Shown piece by piece: positions 7,157 through 16,208 of a DNA stretch of 64,000 nucleotides. This DNA comes from Ornithinibacillus xuwenensis (lineage in GTDB: Bacteria > Bacillota > Bacilli > Bacillales > Amphibacillaceae): contig NZ_JBDIML010000001.1 in the NCBI RefSeq assembly GCF_039614845.1, forward strand, positions 124,001-188,000. The letters are read 5' to 3'. Below the pieces are notes generated by a model that was given only the letters and a program-made list of their open reading frames with translations, was not told where the DNA came from and made no database searches. The translations under genes were made by a program, and so were the position numbers. Within the stretch, counting starts at the first letter, position 1, and the number at the start of each line of letters is the position of its first letter.

Positions 7157-7746
7157 AGGAAATACTAATTGCAACAAAGAATGCAGGAAAAGCAAAAGAA
7201 TTTAAGGTGTTATTTGAACGATATGGTATACACGCTAAATCTTTGTTAGACTTGGCTGAAGAAGTTCCTGATATTGAAGAAACCGGAGTAACCTTTGAAG
7301 AAAATGCAGCATTAAAATCAGAAGGAATCGAAAAACTGTTACATATATCGGTGATGGCAGATGATTCTGGACTGGAAATTGATGCGTTGGATGGTCGACC
7401 AGGAATTTACTCTGCTCGTTATGCTGGTGAGCCGAAGGATGATAAGAAAAACATTCAAAAAGTATTACAGGAATTGGCAGATGTTCCTAAGGAAAAACGT
7501 ACTGCTCGATTCGTTTGTGTTTTGTCAGTAACGATTCCTGGACAACCAACTCTCTTTAAAAAGGGCTATTGTGAGGGGGCTATTGCCTTTGAAGCGAAAG
7601 GAGAAAACGGGTTTGGGTATGATCCTATCTTTATTCCAAATGGTTACAGTACAACAATGGCAGAATTAATGCCAGAAGAAAAAAATAAGATAAGTCATCG
7701 GAGAAATGCTATGATTCAATTAGAGGATTGGATCAAAAATCAATAA
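7153..7746 (+). CDS. rdgB: XTP/dITP diphosphatase (non-canonical purine NTP pyrophosphatase)
   Basis: Removes XTP, ITP and dITP from the nucleotide pool by cleaving to monophosphate and pyrophosphate. 197 residues, starting in the ATGA overlap with rph. Family signatures: the N-terminal 'IATKNAGKAKEF', 'TFEENAALK', the metal/catalytic DDSGLEIDALDGRPGIYSAR, and 'GYDPIFIPNG' with 'SHRRNA' near the end. It corresponds to B. subtilis ysnA, in the same operon position. Confidence 0.96.
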   Translation: MKEILIATKNAGKAKEFKVLFERYGIHAKSLLDLAEEVPDIEETGVTFEENAALKSEGIEKLLHISVMADDSGLEIDALDGRPGIYSARYAGEPKDDKKNIQKVLQELADVPKEKRTARFVCVLSVTIPGQPTLFKKGYCEGAIAFEAKGENGFGYDPIFIPNGYSTTMAELMPEEKNKISHRRNAMIQLEDWIKNQ

Positions 7747-7764
7747 TTTCTGGAGAGGATTATC

Positions 7765-8277
7765 ATGACAAGTGTTGTAATCTTAAGTGATAGCCATGGT
7801 CTTAGAGAGGAAATCTTAGAAATACGAGCTCGCCATCAGGCGGATTATGCTATTCATTGCGGTGATTCGGAATTAGAAGAAAATGCAAAAGAGCTGGAAG
7901 ATGTTATTACCGTAGCAGGTAATTGTGATTTTACCTCCAGCTTTCCGACCGAACAAAAGAAAACAATTGATGGAGTAACTTTTTTTATTGTTCATGGTCA
8001 TCTTCATCAAGTAAAAATGAATCTATTGAATTTGACATATCGTGCAGATGAAGTTAATGCAAGTATCGTTTGCTTTGGACATACTCATATTGCAGGTGCA
8101 GAAAAGGTTGGACAGAAGCTTTTTATTAACCCTGGAAGTATACTTCTACCTAGAATGAGACCTGAAAAAACCTACACAGTTTTAAGCTGGCAAGCGATTA
8201 ATTCAATTGAAGTAAATTATTTTACTTTAACTGGCGATAGAGTCGATGGACTTTCCTTTGTAACATCGATTAACTAG
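7765..8277 (+). CDS. ysnB: YfcE/MJ0936-type metallophosphoesterase
   Basis: 170 residues. All motifs of the calcineurin-like fold are present: SDSHG (residues about 8-12), HCGDSE, GNCD, VHGH and GHTH, which bind a two-metal centre. Small members of this family are phosphodiesterases of uncertain natural substrate. The gene lies 18 bases after rdgB with its own ribosome site (GGAGAGG), matching rph-ysnA-ysnB of B. subtilis. Loss of none of the metal ligands suggests an active enzyme. Confidence 0.9.
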   Translation: MTSVVILSDSHGLREEILEIRARHQADYAIHCGDSELEENAKELEDVITVAGNCDFTSSFPTEQKKTIDGVTFFIVHGHLHQVKMNLLNLTYRADEVNASIVCFGHTHIAGAEKVGQKLFINPGSILLPRMRPEKTYTVLSWQAINSIEVNYFTLTGDRVDGLSFVTSIN

Positions 8278-8285
8278 TGTGATAG

Positions 8286-8327
8286 AGGATGCTTCTCTCA
8301 TTTTCTATGAAGAGGCATCCTTATCCA
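8286..8327. terminator. Hairpin after ysnB, probable terminator
   Basis: GGATGCTTCT pairs with AGAGGCATCC across a roughly 17-base loop. The T-tract is weak (TTATCC), so termination efficiency is uncertain. Confidence 0.5.
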
Positions 8328-8364
8328 TAAAAGTTTTCGGTAAATTAGAACATTAATAAAGGTG

Positions 8365-8393
8365 TTGACATTAAAAACTAAAATACATATAAT
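8365..8393 (+). promoter_or_regulatory. Consensus sigma-A promoter of the tRNA pair
   Basis: TTGACA (8365-8370), a 17-base spacer, TATAAT (8388-8393). Both hexamers are perfect, as is usual for stable-RNA promoters. The first tRNA begins 40 bases downstream. Confidence 0.85.
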
Positions 8394-8432
8394 AATTCTT
8401 GTGACCAAAAATGAGATTTGCATTTTACACAT

Positions 8433-8506
8433 GCGGGTGTAGTTTAATGGTAAAACTCCAGCCTTCCAAGCTGATGTCGAGGGTTCGATTCCCTTCACCC
8501 GCTCCA
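8433..8506 (+). tRNA. tRNA-Gly (anticodon TCC)
   Basis: The acceptor stem GCGGGTG pairs with CACCCGC. The anticodon stem-loop CAGCCTTCCAAGCTG carries TCC, and the T-arm GGGTTCGATTCCC is canonical. CCA is encoded (8504-8506). It is followed after 7 bases by tRNA-Arg under the same promoter. Confidence 0.95.
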
Positions 8507-8513
8507 TACATAT

Positions 8514-8587
8514 GTCCCAGTAGCTCAGCAGGATAGAGCAACAGCCTTCTAAGCTGTGGGTCGGGAGTTCGAATCTCTCCTGGGACG
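8514..8587 (+). tRNA. tRNA-Arg (anticodon TCT)
   Basis: The acceptor stem GTCCCAG pairs with CTGGGAC, with discriminator G. The anticodon arm ACAGCCTTCTAAGCTGT carries TCT, which reads AGA/AGG. The T-arm is GGGAGTTCGAATCTCTC. The 3' CCA is not encoded (GCTA follows), so it must be added after transcription, unlike the neighbouring tRNA-Gly. Confidence 0.95.
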
Positions 8588-8593
8588 CTACGT

Positions 8594-8623
8594 AAAGAAA
8601 CCTATAGCCTAGGTTTCTTTTTT
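8594..8623 (+). terminator. Terminator of the tRNA pair
   Basis: AAAGAAACCTA / TAGGTTTCTTT, an 11-bp perfect stem with a 5-base loop and further T. Confidence 0.85.
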
Positions 8624-8686
8624 ACTATATGGATAACTGTATCCTTTTGCGTCAATCGTTTAAACTAGATAAAAAGGAGGGAAGCC

Positions 8687-9661
8687 ATGCAAAATGGAGA
8701 TGAGAACGTAATCCTTTTTCCAAAATGGGAAACCTCGCTAAAGGATGAGAGCTTAAAGGATTTGCAGGAAAAACGCTATGGAGATGCACTTGAAAAAATG
8801 GATGCATTATTACGCTTTAATGTTCAAAATCATGAAATTCTTACTGGTAAAATTATTTGTTTAGTGGAATTGGGTCGATATGAAGACGCTGAAGCGCAGT
8901 GTGAAGAAGTTCTCCGAAATAAAGATGAACACTACTATCATTACCTTCATCTTTATTTGACAATACTATTTCATACGAGTAAATATAGCCTGTTAATGGA
9001 ATTGATTGAAGATGAACTTAATTCTGATGCGTTGCCACCTGTATTACGTGAGCAGTTTCTTCAGTTATACGATATGAGTGAGAAGTTAGATTCCGATATT
9101 AAGGTGGATAAGTCATCCAAATACATTGATGAGCTATTAGCAGCTGTCTCACAGTCAAATCATGTGAAGCAATGGCAAATTCTAACGAAATTACGTACGA
9201 TGAAGGTAGAGCCGGATAGAAAAGTAGTTCAATTATTAACGAATCCGGAGGTTCATCCAGTGATAAATACCGCAATATTTCATTGGCTTCAGGAATTGCA
9301 GTATTTGGATGAAATTGTGGTGCATAAAATGGGCTTGCAAATGCACGTAAAACCATTGGAAGTACCAAACATCACCGATCATCAAACATATCATATGACG
9401 ATGAATTATTTAAAAGAGTTAGAGCAACAAAATCCAACTATGTATCAATTCTTAGAACAATTACTTTATCGGTTTAGTTTTGTTCGCTATCCAATCTTTC
9501 CAGTCCAGGAGGAAACGGAGTTTATAGCTAAGGCTTTAATTCAGTTTAGTAACCAGTTAGTTGATGAGAACTATGCCCCAGATGAAGTAGAGAAAGTTAA
9601 AATGTACTTAGAACAAATCATACATTTTGAACAACTATATTTATCTATCATAGAGGATTAA
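8687..9661 (+). CDS. ysoA: TPR-repeat protein YsoA
   Basis: 324 residues from ATG 8687, behind AAGGAGGG. An N-terminal tetratricopeptide region is visible (about residues 25-110, with 'EKRYGDALEKMDALLRFNVQ', then 'ILTGKIICLVELGRYEDAEA', typical of 34-residue helical pairs). A longer helical C-terminal part has no known motif. The position just before tig matches ysoA in B. subtilis. TPR proteins act as docking scaffolds; the partner here is unknown. Confidence 0.82.
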   Translation: MQNGDENVILFPKWETSLKDESLKDLQEKRYGDALEKMDALLRFNVQNHEILTGKIICLVELGRYEDAEAQCEEVLRNKDEHYYHYLHLYLTILFHTSKYSLLMELIEDELNSDALPPVLREQFLQLYDMSEKLDSDIKVDKSSKYIDELLAAVSQSNHVKQWQILTKLRTMKVEPDRKVVQLLTNPEVHPVINTAIFHWLQELQYLDEIVVHKMGLQMHVKPLEVPNITDHQTYHMTMNYLKELEQQNPTMYQFLEQLLYRFSFVRYPIFPVQEETEFIAKALIQFSNQLVDENYAPDEVEKVKMYLEQIIHFEQLYLSIIED

Positions 9662-9675
9662 GATTCTCTTATTGC

Positions 9676-9703
9676 TTGAAGTACATAACAATTATGATAT
9701 AAT
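9676..9703 (+). promoter_or_regulatory. Promoter of tig
   Basis: TTGAAG (9676-9681), a 16-base spacer, then TGATATAAT, an extended -10 (TATAAT 9698-9703). It lies about 115 bases upstream of the tig start, so the 5' leader is long and could be regulatory. Confidence 0.6.
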
Positions 9704-9817
9704 AAGATGGTTGCAAATTTGAGAGAAGTATTTAGAATAAGTACTTAAAACCAAAAATTGAATCTAATTAATGAAACTAAGTAGTTAATGGAAATAATAG
9801 ATTTTGGAGGGAAAATT

Positions 9818-11107
9818 ATGTCAGCAAAATGGGAAAAAAAAGAAGGTAATGAAGGAGTATTAACATTTGAGGTTTCAGCAGAGGAATTTGAAGTTGCTTT
9901 AGACAAAGCTTTTGCAAAAGTTGTGAAAACTGTACAAATTCCTGGATTTAGAAAAGGGAAAATTCCTCGTCCGATATTTGAAAAACGTTTTGGTGTTGAA
10001 GCATTGTATCAAGATGCTGTAGACATTGTGCTTCCAGATGCATATGTAAAAGCAATCGATGACGCTGGTATTGATCCAATAGATCAACCTGATGTTGATA
10101 TTGAACAAATTGAAAGAGGTCAAACATTAGTATTCACTGCTACTGTTACTGTAAAACCAGAGGTTAAACTTGGGGATTACAAAGGCCTTGAAGTAGAAGA
10201 ATTAGATGCTAGCGTTACAGATGAAGATGTTGAAAATGAATTGCAACAACTTAGAGATCGTCATGCTGAATTAGTAGTAAAAGAAGAAGGTGCTGTTGAA
10301 GAAGGCGATACAGTTGTTATGGATTTCGAAGGATTCCTTGACGGAGAAGCGTTTGATGGTGGAAAAGGTGAGAACCATTCACTAGAAATTGGATCTGGTC
10401 AATTTATTCCTGGATTTGAAGAGCAATTAGTGGGTAAGGAAGCTGGAGTTGAAACAGATATTCAAGTTACATTCCCAGAAGATTACCATGCTGAGGAACT
10501 TGCTGGTAAAGAAGCAACTTTTAAAGTAACAATTCATGAAATTAAATCAAAAGAACTTCCAGAGCTTGACGATGAATTTGCAAAAGACGTTGATGAGGAA
10601 GTAGAAACATTAGAAGAATTGAAAAACAAAAAACGTGAGCAACTTGAAGCTGACAAGAAGCAAAGTGCTGAAAATGCAAAACGTGAAGAATTAATTAATA
10701 AAGCATCTGATAATGCTGAAGTTGAAGTTCCAGATGTGATGGTTAAATCAGAGCTTGATCGTATGATGCGTGAATTTGAACAACGTTTACAAATGCAAGG
10801 CATGACACTAGATCTTTACTATCAATTCTCTGGTCAAGATGAAGCTGCATTAAAAGAGCAAATGAGTGAAGATGCAAGTAAACGTGTTAAAACGAACCTT
10901 ACATTAGAGGCTATTGTAAAAGCAGAAAATCTTGACGTGTCTGAAGAAGATGTAACTGCTGAATTAGAAAATATGGCTAGCATGTATGGTACAGATATTG
11001 AGCAACTAAAACAAATGCTTGGCGGAAGCGCTGATGCATTAAAAGAAGACTTATTGTTCCGTAAAGCAATTGATTTCTTAGTGGAAAATAGTAAGACTGT
11101 TGCATAA
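9818..11107 (+). CDS. tig: Trigger factor (ribosome-bound prolyl isomerase chaperone)
   Basis: 429 residues from ATG 9818, behind TTGGAGGG; an in-frame upstream ATG (9788) has no ribosome site. Domains: an N-terminal ribosome-binding domain with the signature 'GFRKGKIPRPIFEKRFG' at about residues 44-60; a central FKBP-type PPIase around residues 150-245 (GDTVVMDFEGFLDGEAFDGG, 'IGSGQFIPGFEEQL'); and a helical chaperone C-terminus. It shields nascent chains at the exit tunnel. The strongly acidic composition fits the family and possibly a halotolerant host. Confidence 0.97.
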   Translation: MSAKWEKKEGNEGVLTFEVSAEEFEVALDKAFAKVVKTVQIPGFRKGKIPRPIFEKRFGVEALYQDAVDIVLPDAYVKAIDDAGIDPIDQPDVDIEQIERGQTLVFTATVTVKPEVKLGDYKGLEVEELDASVTDEDVENELQQLRDRHAELVVKEEGAVEEGDTVVMDFEGFLDGEAFDGGKGENHSLEIGSGQFIPGFEEQLVGKEAGVETDIQVTFPEDYHAEELAGKEATFKVTIHEIKSKELPELDDEFAKDVDEEVETLEELKNKKREQLEADKKQSAENAKREELINKASDNAEVEVPDVMVKSELDRMMREFEQRLQMQGMTLDLYYQFSGQDEAALKEQMSEDASKRVKTNLTLEAIVKAENLDVSEEDVTAELENMASMYGTDIEQLKQMLGGSADALKEDLLFRKAIDFLVENSKTVA

Positions 11108-11140
11108 TCTGGCTAAATAATGGATACAATGTACAATAAA

Positions 11141-11174
11141 AAACAAGGTGCGAAGTTTCGTGCCTTGTTTTTTT
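11141..11174 (+). terminator. Terminator of tig
   Basis: ACAAGGTGCGA / TCGTGCCTTGT stem with a short loop and seven T. Confidence 0.88.
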
Positions 11175-11484
11175 ACCTAGATAAGGGTTTTGTTTAGTAA
11201 TTTTCATGAATATTTAGTATCATAGAATTCAAGGACTTACAGAATAAATATCAATTTTATTATGGATTGTGACATATACTAAAATTGATTAATAAAATAC
11301 AAACAAGCAGAGTAGGTAATCAGTGCAATCGTTAATGGAAAGCCAAATAATTGTTTTAGAAGACTTACAATCAACACTTAAAGTATATTATTTTGTTTTC
11401 TAAATTTGTTCTGATATGATATCTATTATAACTGTAATGTTTATTTCCAGTGTTTATCGATTGAAACTTTAGGGGTGAAATGTA
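11175..11484. other. Intergenic region tig-clpX
   Basis: 310 bases without a convincing frame on either strand. It presumably holds the clpX promoter; TATTATAA near 11424 could be part of it, but no good -35 partner was seen. I find no CIRCE (GAGTGTT / AACACTC-type) or CtsR heptad repeat by eye. Confidence 0.4.
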
Positions 11485-12762
11485 ATGTTTAAGTTTAATG
11501 AAGAAAAAGGGCAGCTAAAATGTTCATTTTGTGGAAAAAGCCAAGAGCAAGTACGCAAATTAGTTGCTGGTCCTGGCGTTTATATATGTGATGAGTGTAT
11601 TGATTTATGTACGGAGATAGTAGAAGAAGAACTAGGTACAGAAGAGGAAATGGAATTTAAAGAAGTTCCAAAGCCGAGAGAAATCTGTGAGATTCTAAAT
11701 GATTATGTAATCGGACAAGAAAAAGCAAAGAAGAATCTTTCTGTAGCTGTTTACAATCATTATAAACGGATAAACTCACCAAAAAGTAATGATGATGTAG
11801 AACTATCTAAAAGTAATATTGCAATGATTGGTCCAACAGGTAGTGGTAAAACCCTATTAGCACAAACACTTGCAAGGATCTTGAATGTGCCGTTTGCAAT
11901 GGCGGACGCAACTTCACTTACAGAAGCAGGATATGTTGGGGAGGATGTTGAGAATATTCTTCTAAAACTTATTCAGTCAGCTGACTATGATATTGAGAAG
12001 GCAGAAAAAGGGATTATATATATAGACGAAATCGACAAGGTTGCACGTAAATCAGAAAATCCTTCCATCACAAGAGATGTATCTGGTGAAGGTGTACAAC
12101 AGGCACTTCTAAAGATTCTAGAAGGTACGGTCGCAAGTGTTCCACCTCAAGGTGGGCGTAAGCATCCACATCAAGAGTTTATCCAAATAGACACTACTAA
12201 TATTTTGTTTATTTGTGGTGGAGCATTTGATGGAATTGAACAAGTAATAAAAAGAAGACTTGGTAAGAAAGTAATCGGTTTTGGTGCTAATGAGAAACAA
12301 GCAGAATTAGATAAAGGACAATTGCTTTCCAAGGTGCTTCCTGAAGACCTACATCGATATGGTTTAATACCAGAGTTCATTGGAAGACTTCCTGTAATTG
12401 GTAGTCTAGAACCGTTAGATGAGGATGCTTTGGTAGAAATATTAACGAAGCCAAAGAATGCACTTGTGAAACAGTATCAAAAGCTATTCCAAATAGATAA
12501 TGTAGAATTAGAATTTGAAGAAGAGGCTTTAATTGAAATTGCTAAAAAAGCAATTGAAAGAAAAACAGGTGCACGTGGATTGCGATCTATAATCGAATCA
12601 ATCATGCTGGATGTCATGTTTGAGCTTCCTTCAAGAGAAGATATTAATAAATGTGTCATTACAAAAGATACAGTAGTAAATGATAATGGAAGTCCAAAGC
12701 TATACTTCACAGACGGTACAGTTTCAGAAGAAATTAAGAAGCTTCCAAAGGAAAGCGCCTAA
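11485..12762 (+). CDS. clpX: ATP-dependent Clp protease ATP-binding subunit ClpX
   Basis: An AAA+ unfoldase that feeds substrates to ClpP. 425 residues. The N-terminal zinc-binding domain has Cys13, Cys16, Cys35 and Cys38. Walker A GPTGSGKT lies at residues 116-123, Walker B IIYIDEIDK follows, then the pore loop GYVGED, the ClpP-docking IGF loop ('KVIGFGAN') and sensor 2 'GARGLRSI'. The gene is monocistronic between two terminators. In B. subtilis lonB and lonA follow; here only lonA does. Confidence 0.98.
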   Translation: MFKFNEEKGQLKCSFCGKSQEQVRKLVAGPGVYICDECIDLCTEIVEEELGTEEEMEFKEVPKPREICEILNDYVIGQEKAKKNLSVAVYNHYKRINSPKSNDDVELSKSNIAMIGPTGSGKTLLAQTLARILNVPFAMADATSLTEAGYVGEDVENILLKLIQSADYDIEKAEKGIIYIDEIDKVARKSENPSITRDVSGEGVQQALLKILEGTVASVPPQGGRKHPHQEFIQIDTTNILFICGGAFDGIEQVIKRRLGKKVIGFGANEKQAELDKGQLLSKVLPEDLHRYGLIPEFIGRLPVIGSLEPLDEDALVEILTKPKNALVKQYQKLFQIDNVELEFEEEALIEIAKKAIERKTGARGLRSIIESIMLDVMFELPSREDINKCVITKDTVVNDNGSPKLYFTDGTVSEEIKKLPKESA

Positions 12763-12782
12763 TTTTTTCTAATGGAAACATG

Positions 12783-12863
12783 AGGCTGACTAGGATAAAT
12801 GGCTCCCGATCAGGTACAAAACTTGAATGGGCTGGTCAAACCTAGTTAGCCTTTTCTTCTTTA
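12783..12863 (+). terminator. Large nested hairpin after clpX
   Basis: A 12-bp outer stem (AGGCTGACTAGG 12783-12794 with CCTAGTTAGCCT 12841-12852) encloses a second hairpin (CCCGATCAGGT with ACTTGAATGGG) and is followed by TTTTCTTCTTT. This is much larger than the other terminators here. It could be a structured terminator or a mobile repeat (BIME/MITE-like) that supplies termination. Confidence 0.65.
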
Positions 12864-13048
12864 TATTATTAGAATTACTTAATCTGACTAGGGTAGACTA
12901 AGGGAGATTATTTATCTTCCTAACCCAAAGAGGACTATTTATTACAAGTGGTTATTATTTTACAAAGTAGAATCACTTCTATAAACTTTAAGGAAATAAT
13001 ATACATAATGATTTTAAATATAAATTAAATGCTTGGAGGTACATAAAA

Positions 13049-15385
13049 ATGACAAACGATTCAAAACAACTTCCCCTCCTCCCATTACGTGGTTTATTGG
13101 TTTTTCCTACAATGGTTTTGCACTTAGATGTAGGAAGAGATAAATCGGTTGCTGCTATTGAAAAGGCAATGGTTGGCGATCAAACAATTTTTCTAGCAGC
13201 ACAGAAAAGGGTAAGCATTGATGATCCAAGTCCTGAGGAAATATATCGTATTGGTACATTTGCTAAAATTAAGCAAATGCTGAAGCTTCCGAACGGAACC
13301 TTTCGTGTCCTAGTTGAAGGGTTATATCGTGGTGAAATTCTTCGTTTTATTGAAAACGACGATGAATTTGTGGTTGATGTTCAAGAATTAGAAGAAATAC
13401 CAGGTAATCGTTTAGAGGAAGAAGCTTTAATGCGTAATTTGCTTTCACAATTTGAGCAGTACGTGAAAATTTCAAGAAAAGTAACACAAGAAACGCTTTC
13501 TACAGTAGTTGATATTGAGGAACCAGGAAGATTAGCTGATATTATAACATCACATATTTCCTTAAAGATAAAAGAAAAACAGGAATTGTTGGAGATTGTT
13601 AATACACAAGAAAGACTGCAGCATCTAACTAATCTGATTTCGAATGAAAAGAAAGTTTTAGATTTGGAAAAGAAAATTGGACAACGTGTGAAGTCCTCTA
13701 TGGAAAAAACCCAGAAGGAATATTATCTGCGGGAACAGCTAAAGGCAATTCAGAAGGAGCTTGGAGATAAAGAGGGGAAATCGGGCGAAGTAAGCGATTT
13801 ACGAGAAAAAATTGAAAAATCGGATATGCCAAAGCGGATTATGGAGGTTGCGCTTAAGGAGTTAGGCCGCTATGAAAAGGTTCCGCAGTCCTCAGCAGAA
13901 AGTTCTGTCATCCGTAATTATCTTGAATGGCTGTTATCACTTCCATGGACAGCAAAATCCCAAGATACTATAGAAATTAACCATGCGAAAGAGATTTTGG
14001 ATGACGAACATTATGGACTTGAAAAAGTTAAAGAGCGAATTTTGGAATACTTGGCTGTACAAAAGCTAACTAATTCCATCAAAGGACCAATTCTTTGTCT
14101 AGTAGGCCCACCAGGTGTTGGAAAAACCTCCTTGGCAAAGTCAATTGCTAAATCTGTAAATCGAAATTTTGTAAGGATTTCACTTGGTGGTGTGCGGGAT
14201 GAGGCGGAAATCCGTGGGCACCGGAGAACTTATATTGGCGCGATGCCAGGACGAATTATCCAAGGTATGAAAAAAGCAAAAACGGTAAACCCTGTATTTT
14301 TATTAGATGAAATCGATAAGATGTCGAATGATTTTCGTGGGGATCCATCCTCTGCAATGCTTGAGGTACTTGATCCTGAACAAAACAGTAACTTCAGTGA
14401 TCATTTTATTGAAGAAACATACGATTTATCCAATGTTCTCTTTATTGCTACGGCCAATTATGTAAATAATATACCTGGTCCTTTACTTGACCGTATGGAA
14501 TTAATTTCTTTATCAGGTTATACCGAAATAGAGAAGTTACATATTGCGAAAGAGCATCTTGTACCAAAGCAGTTAAAAGAAAATGGATTAAAAAAAGGAA
14601 ATCTTCAAATCCGTGATGAAGCATTAATGAAAGTAATTCGATTATACACACGTGAAGCAGGAGTTCGTACATTAGAAAGACAAATAGCAAAAATATGTCG
14701 TAAAGCAGCTAAATTAATTGTGTCAGATGAAAGAAAGCGAGTAGTTGTTACGGAAAAGAGTATTGCCGAATTAATTGGTAAGCCAATATTCCGTTATGGT
14801 CAAATGGAAAAAGAAAATCAGATTGGTGCTGCAACAGGTCTAGCCTATACATCAGTGGGTGGAGATACATTATCAATTGAAGTAACCCACTATCCTGGTA
14901 AAGGTAAATTAACGCTTACAGGGAAATTGGGAGAAGTTATGCGGGAATCAGCTCAAGCTGCATTTAGCTATATCCGTTCTCGTGCACAAGAGCTAGGTAT
15001 CGAATCTGATTTTTATGAGAAATATGATATTCATATCCATGTTCCAGAAGGTGCAACACCTAAAGATGGGCCATCAGCCGGGATAACAATGGCAACTGCC
15101 TTAGTATCTGCACTAGCGAATCGGGCTGTAAAAAAAGAAGTAGCAATGACTGGAGAAATTACGTTAAGAGGGCGTGTACTCCCAATAGGTGGTTTAAAGG
15201 AAAAGACGTTAAGTGCACATCGGGCAGGCATCACTACGATTATTTTCCCAGAGGATAATCAGAAAGATTTAGATGATATTCCGGATAGTGTGCGTCAGGA
15301 ATTAACCTTTATTCCAGTTGACCATTTGGACCAAGTATTAAAGCATGCCCTAGTGGAGGAGAAACATGAAAGTAACAAAAGCTGA
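13049..15385 (+). CDS. lonA: ATP-dependent protease Lon (LonA type)
   Basis: 778 residues from ATG 13049, behind TTGGAGG. N-terminal substrate-recognition LAN domain (LPLLPLRGLLVFPTMVLHLD at about 8-27), coiled-coil, AAA+ module with Walker A GPPGVGKT near residue 353 and 'FLLDEIDKM', then the C-terminal Ser-Lys protease with catalytic Ser676 in PKDGPSAG and Lys in 'GGLKEKTLSAHRAG'. Degrades misfolded and regulatory proteins in the cytosol. Its end overlaps the engB start by 20 bases, as in B. subtilis. Confidence 0.98.
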   Translation: MTNDSKQLPLLPLRGLLVFPTMVLHLDVGRDKSVAAIEKAMVGDQTIFLAAQKRVSIDDPSPEEIYRIGTFAKIKQMLKLPNGTFRVLVEGLYRGEILRFIENDDEFVVDVQELEEIPGNRLEEEALMRNLLSQFEQYVKISRKVTQETLSTVVDIEEPGRLADIITSHISLKIKEKQELLEIVNTQERLQHLTNLISNEKKVLDLEKKIGQRVKSSMEKTQKEYYLREQLKAIQKELGDKEGKSGEVSDLREKIEKSDMPKRIMEVALKELGRYEKVPQSSAESSVIRNYLEWLLSLPWTAKSQDTIEINHAKEILDDEHYGLEKVKERILEYLAVQKLTNSIKGPILCLVGPPGVGKTSLAKSIAKSVNRNFVRISLGGVRDEAEIRGHRRTYIGAMPGRIIQGMKKAKTVNPVFLLDEIDKMSNDFRGDPSSAMLEVLDPEQNSNFSDHFIEETYDLSNVLFIATANYVNNIPGPLLDRMELISLSGYTEIEKLHIAKEHLVPKQLKENGLKKGNLQIRDEALMKVIRLYTREAGVRTLERQIAKICRKAAKLIVSDERKRVVVTEKSIAELIGKPIFRYGQMEKENQIGAATGLAYTSVGGDTLSIEVTHYPGKGKLTLTGKLGEVMRESAQAAFSYIRSRAQELGIESDFYEKYDIHIHVPEGATPKDGPSAGITMATALVSALANRAVKKEVAMTGEITLRGRVLPIGGLKEKTLSAHRAGITTIIFPEDNQKDLDDIPDSVRQELTFIPVDHLDQVLKHALVEEKHESNKS

Positions 15386-15947
15386 GATTGTTATAAGCGC
15401 TGTAAGTCAAAAACAATACCCGAATGATATGTTACCTGAAGTTGCATTAGCAGGACGTTCGAATGTAGGGAAATCATCTTTCATTAACAAATTAATTAAT
15501 CGAAAAAATTTAGCACGTACTTCCTCTAAACCAGGAAAGACACAAACATTAAATTTTTACCGTATTAATGATGCATTCTATTTTGTTGATGTTCCTGGTT
15601 ATGGATATGCCAAGGTTTCTAAAACAGAAAGAGAAAAATGGGGAAAGATGATGGAGGAATATTTTCAAACAAGGGAATCGTTAAAAGCGGTACTGCTTAT
15701 CACAGATATCCGTCATGAACCAACTAGAGATGATATCCAAATGTATGATTTTTTAAAGCATTTTGATCTTCCAGTAGTAGTAGTAGCGACAAAAATGGAT
15801 AAAATTCCAAAAGGAAAACGTGCCAAGCATCTTAAGCGTACGATAGAAACCTTACAGGTTGAGCAAGGTGATCTTGTTCTTCCTTTTTCTGCTGAAACAG
15901 GGGAAGGAAAGGATGAAGCTTGGGGTATATTAAATAAATATTTATGA
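15366..15947 (+). CDS. engB: Ribosome biogenesis GTPase EngB/YsxC
   Basis: 193 residues, starting at ATG 15366 inside the end of lonA (ribosome site GTGGAGGAG). G-motifs: G1 GRSNVGKSS, G3 'DVPGYGYAK', G4 'TKMDK', G5 'SAETG'. This small essential GTPase acts in late 50S subunit assembly. It shares a transcript with lonA; a perfect terminator follows. Confidence 0.97.
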   Translation: MKVTKAEIVISAVSQKQYPNDMLPEVALAGRSNVGKSSFINKLINRKNLARTSSKPGKTQTLNFYRINDAFYFVDVPGYGYAKVSKTEREKWGKMMEEYFQTRESLKAVLLITDIRHEPTRDDIQMYDFLKHFDLPVVVVATKMDKIPKGKRAKHLKRTIETLQVEQGDLVLPFSAETGEGKDEAWGILNKYL

Positions 15948-15960
15948 ATATACGATGTAG

Positions 15961-15997
15961 AAAAAAGGTTCCTAAGTTAATTAGGAACCTTTTTTTG
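15961..15997 (+). terminator. Terminator of lonA-engB
   Basis: AAAAAAGGTTCCTA / TAGGAACCTTTTTT, a 14-bp perfect inverted repeat with a 7-base loop; it can act in both directions. Confidence 0.92.
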
Positions 15998-16208
15998 GTA
16001 ATTTTGATTATCCTAGCGTTTCATGGAGTATCCCATAGCATTTATAAGGTATGAATAGTTATTTATCCACAGTACCAAATATTCCGAGCTCAGTGTAATT
16101 TATCAGATTATTTACAATTAGTTGTCTAATCGTTTACTTGATATAATTTTGTAGTGGGAGTTGTGTTATTGTAATTCAATAAAATTAAGGAGAGGGTTAA
16201 TTAATCTT

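Noticed and set aside
8298..8507. 69-residue minus-strand open frame across the tRNA-Gly gene
   Set aside because: It reads through the antisense of a canonical tRNA and its promoter. The frame 'GIEPSTSAWKAGVLPLNYTR' is the well-known false protein from antisense tRNA-Gly.
14448..14690. Minus-strand open frame within lonA
   Set aside because: Shadow of the AAA+ domain coding region; no start signals.
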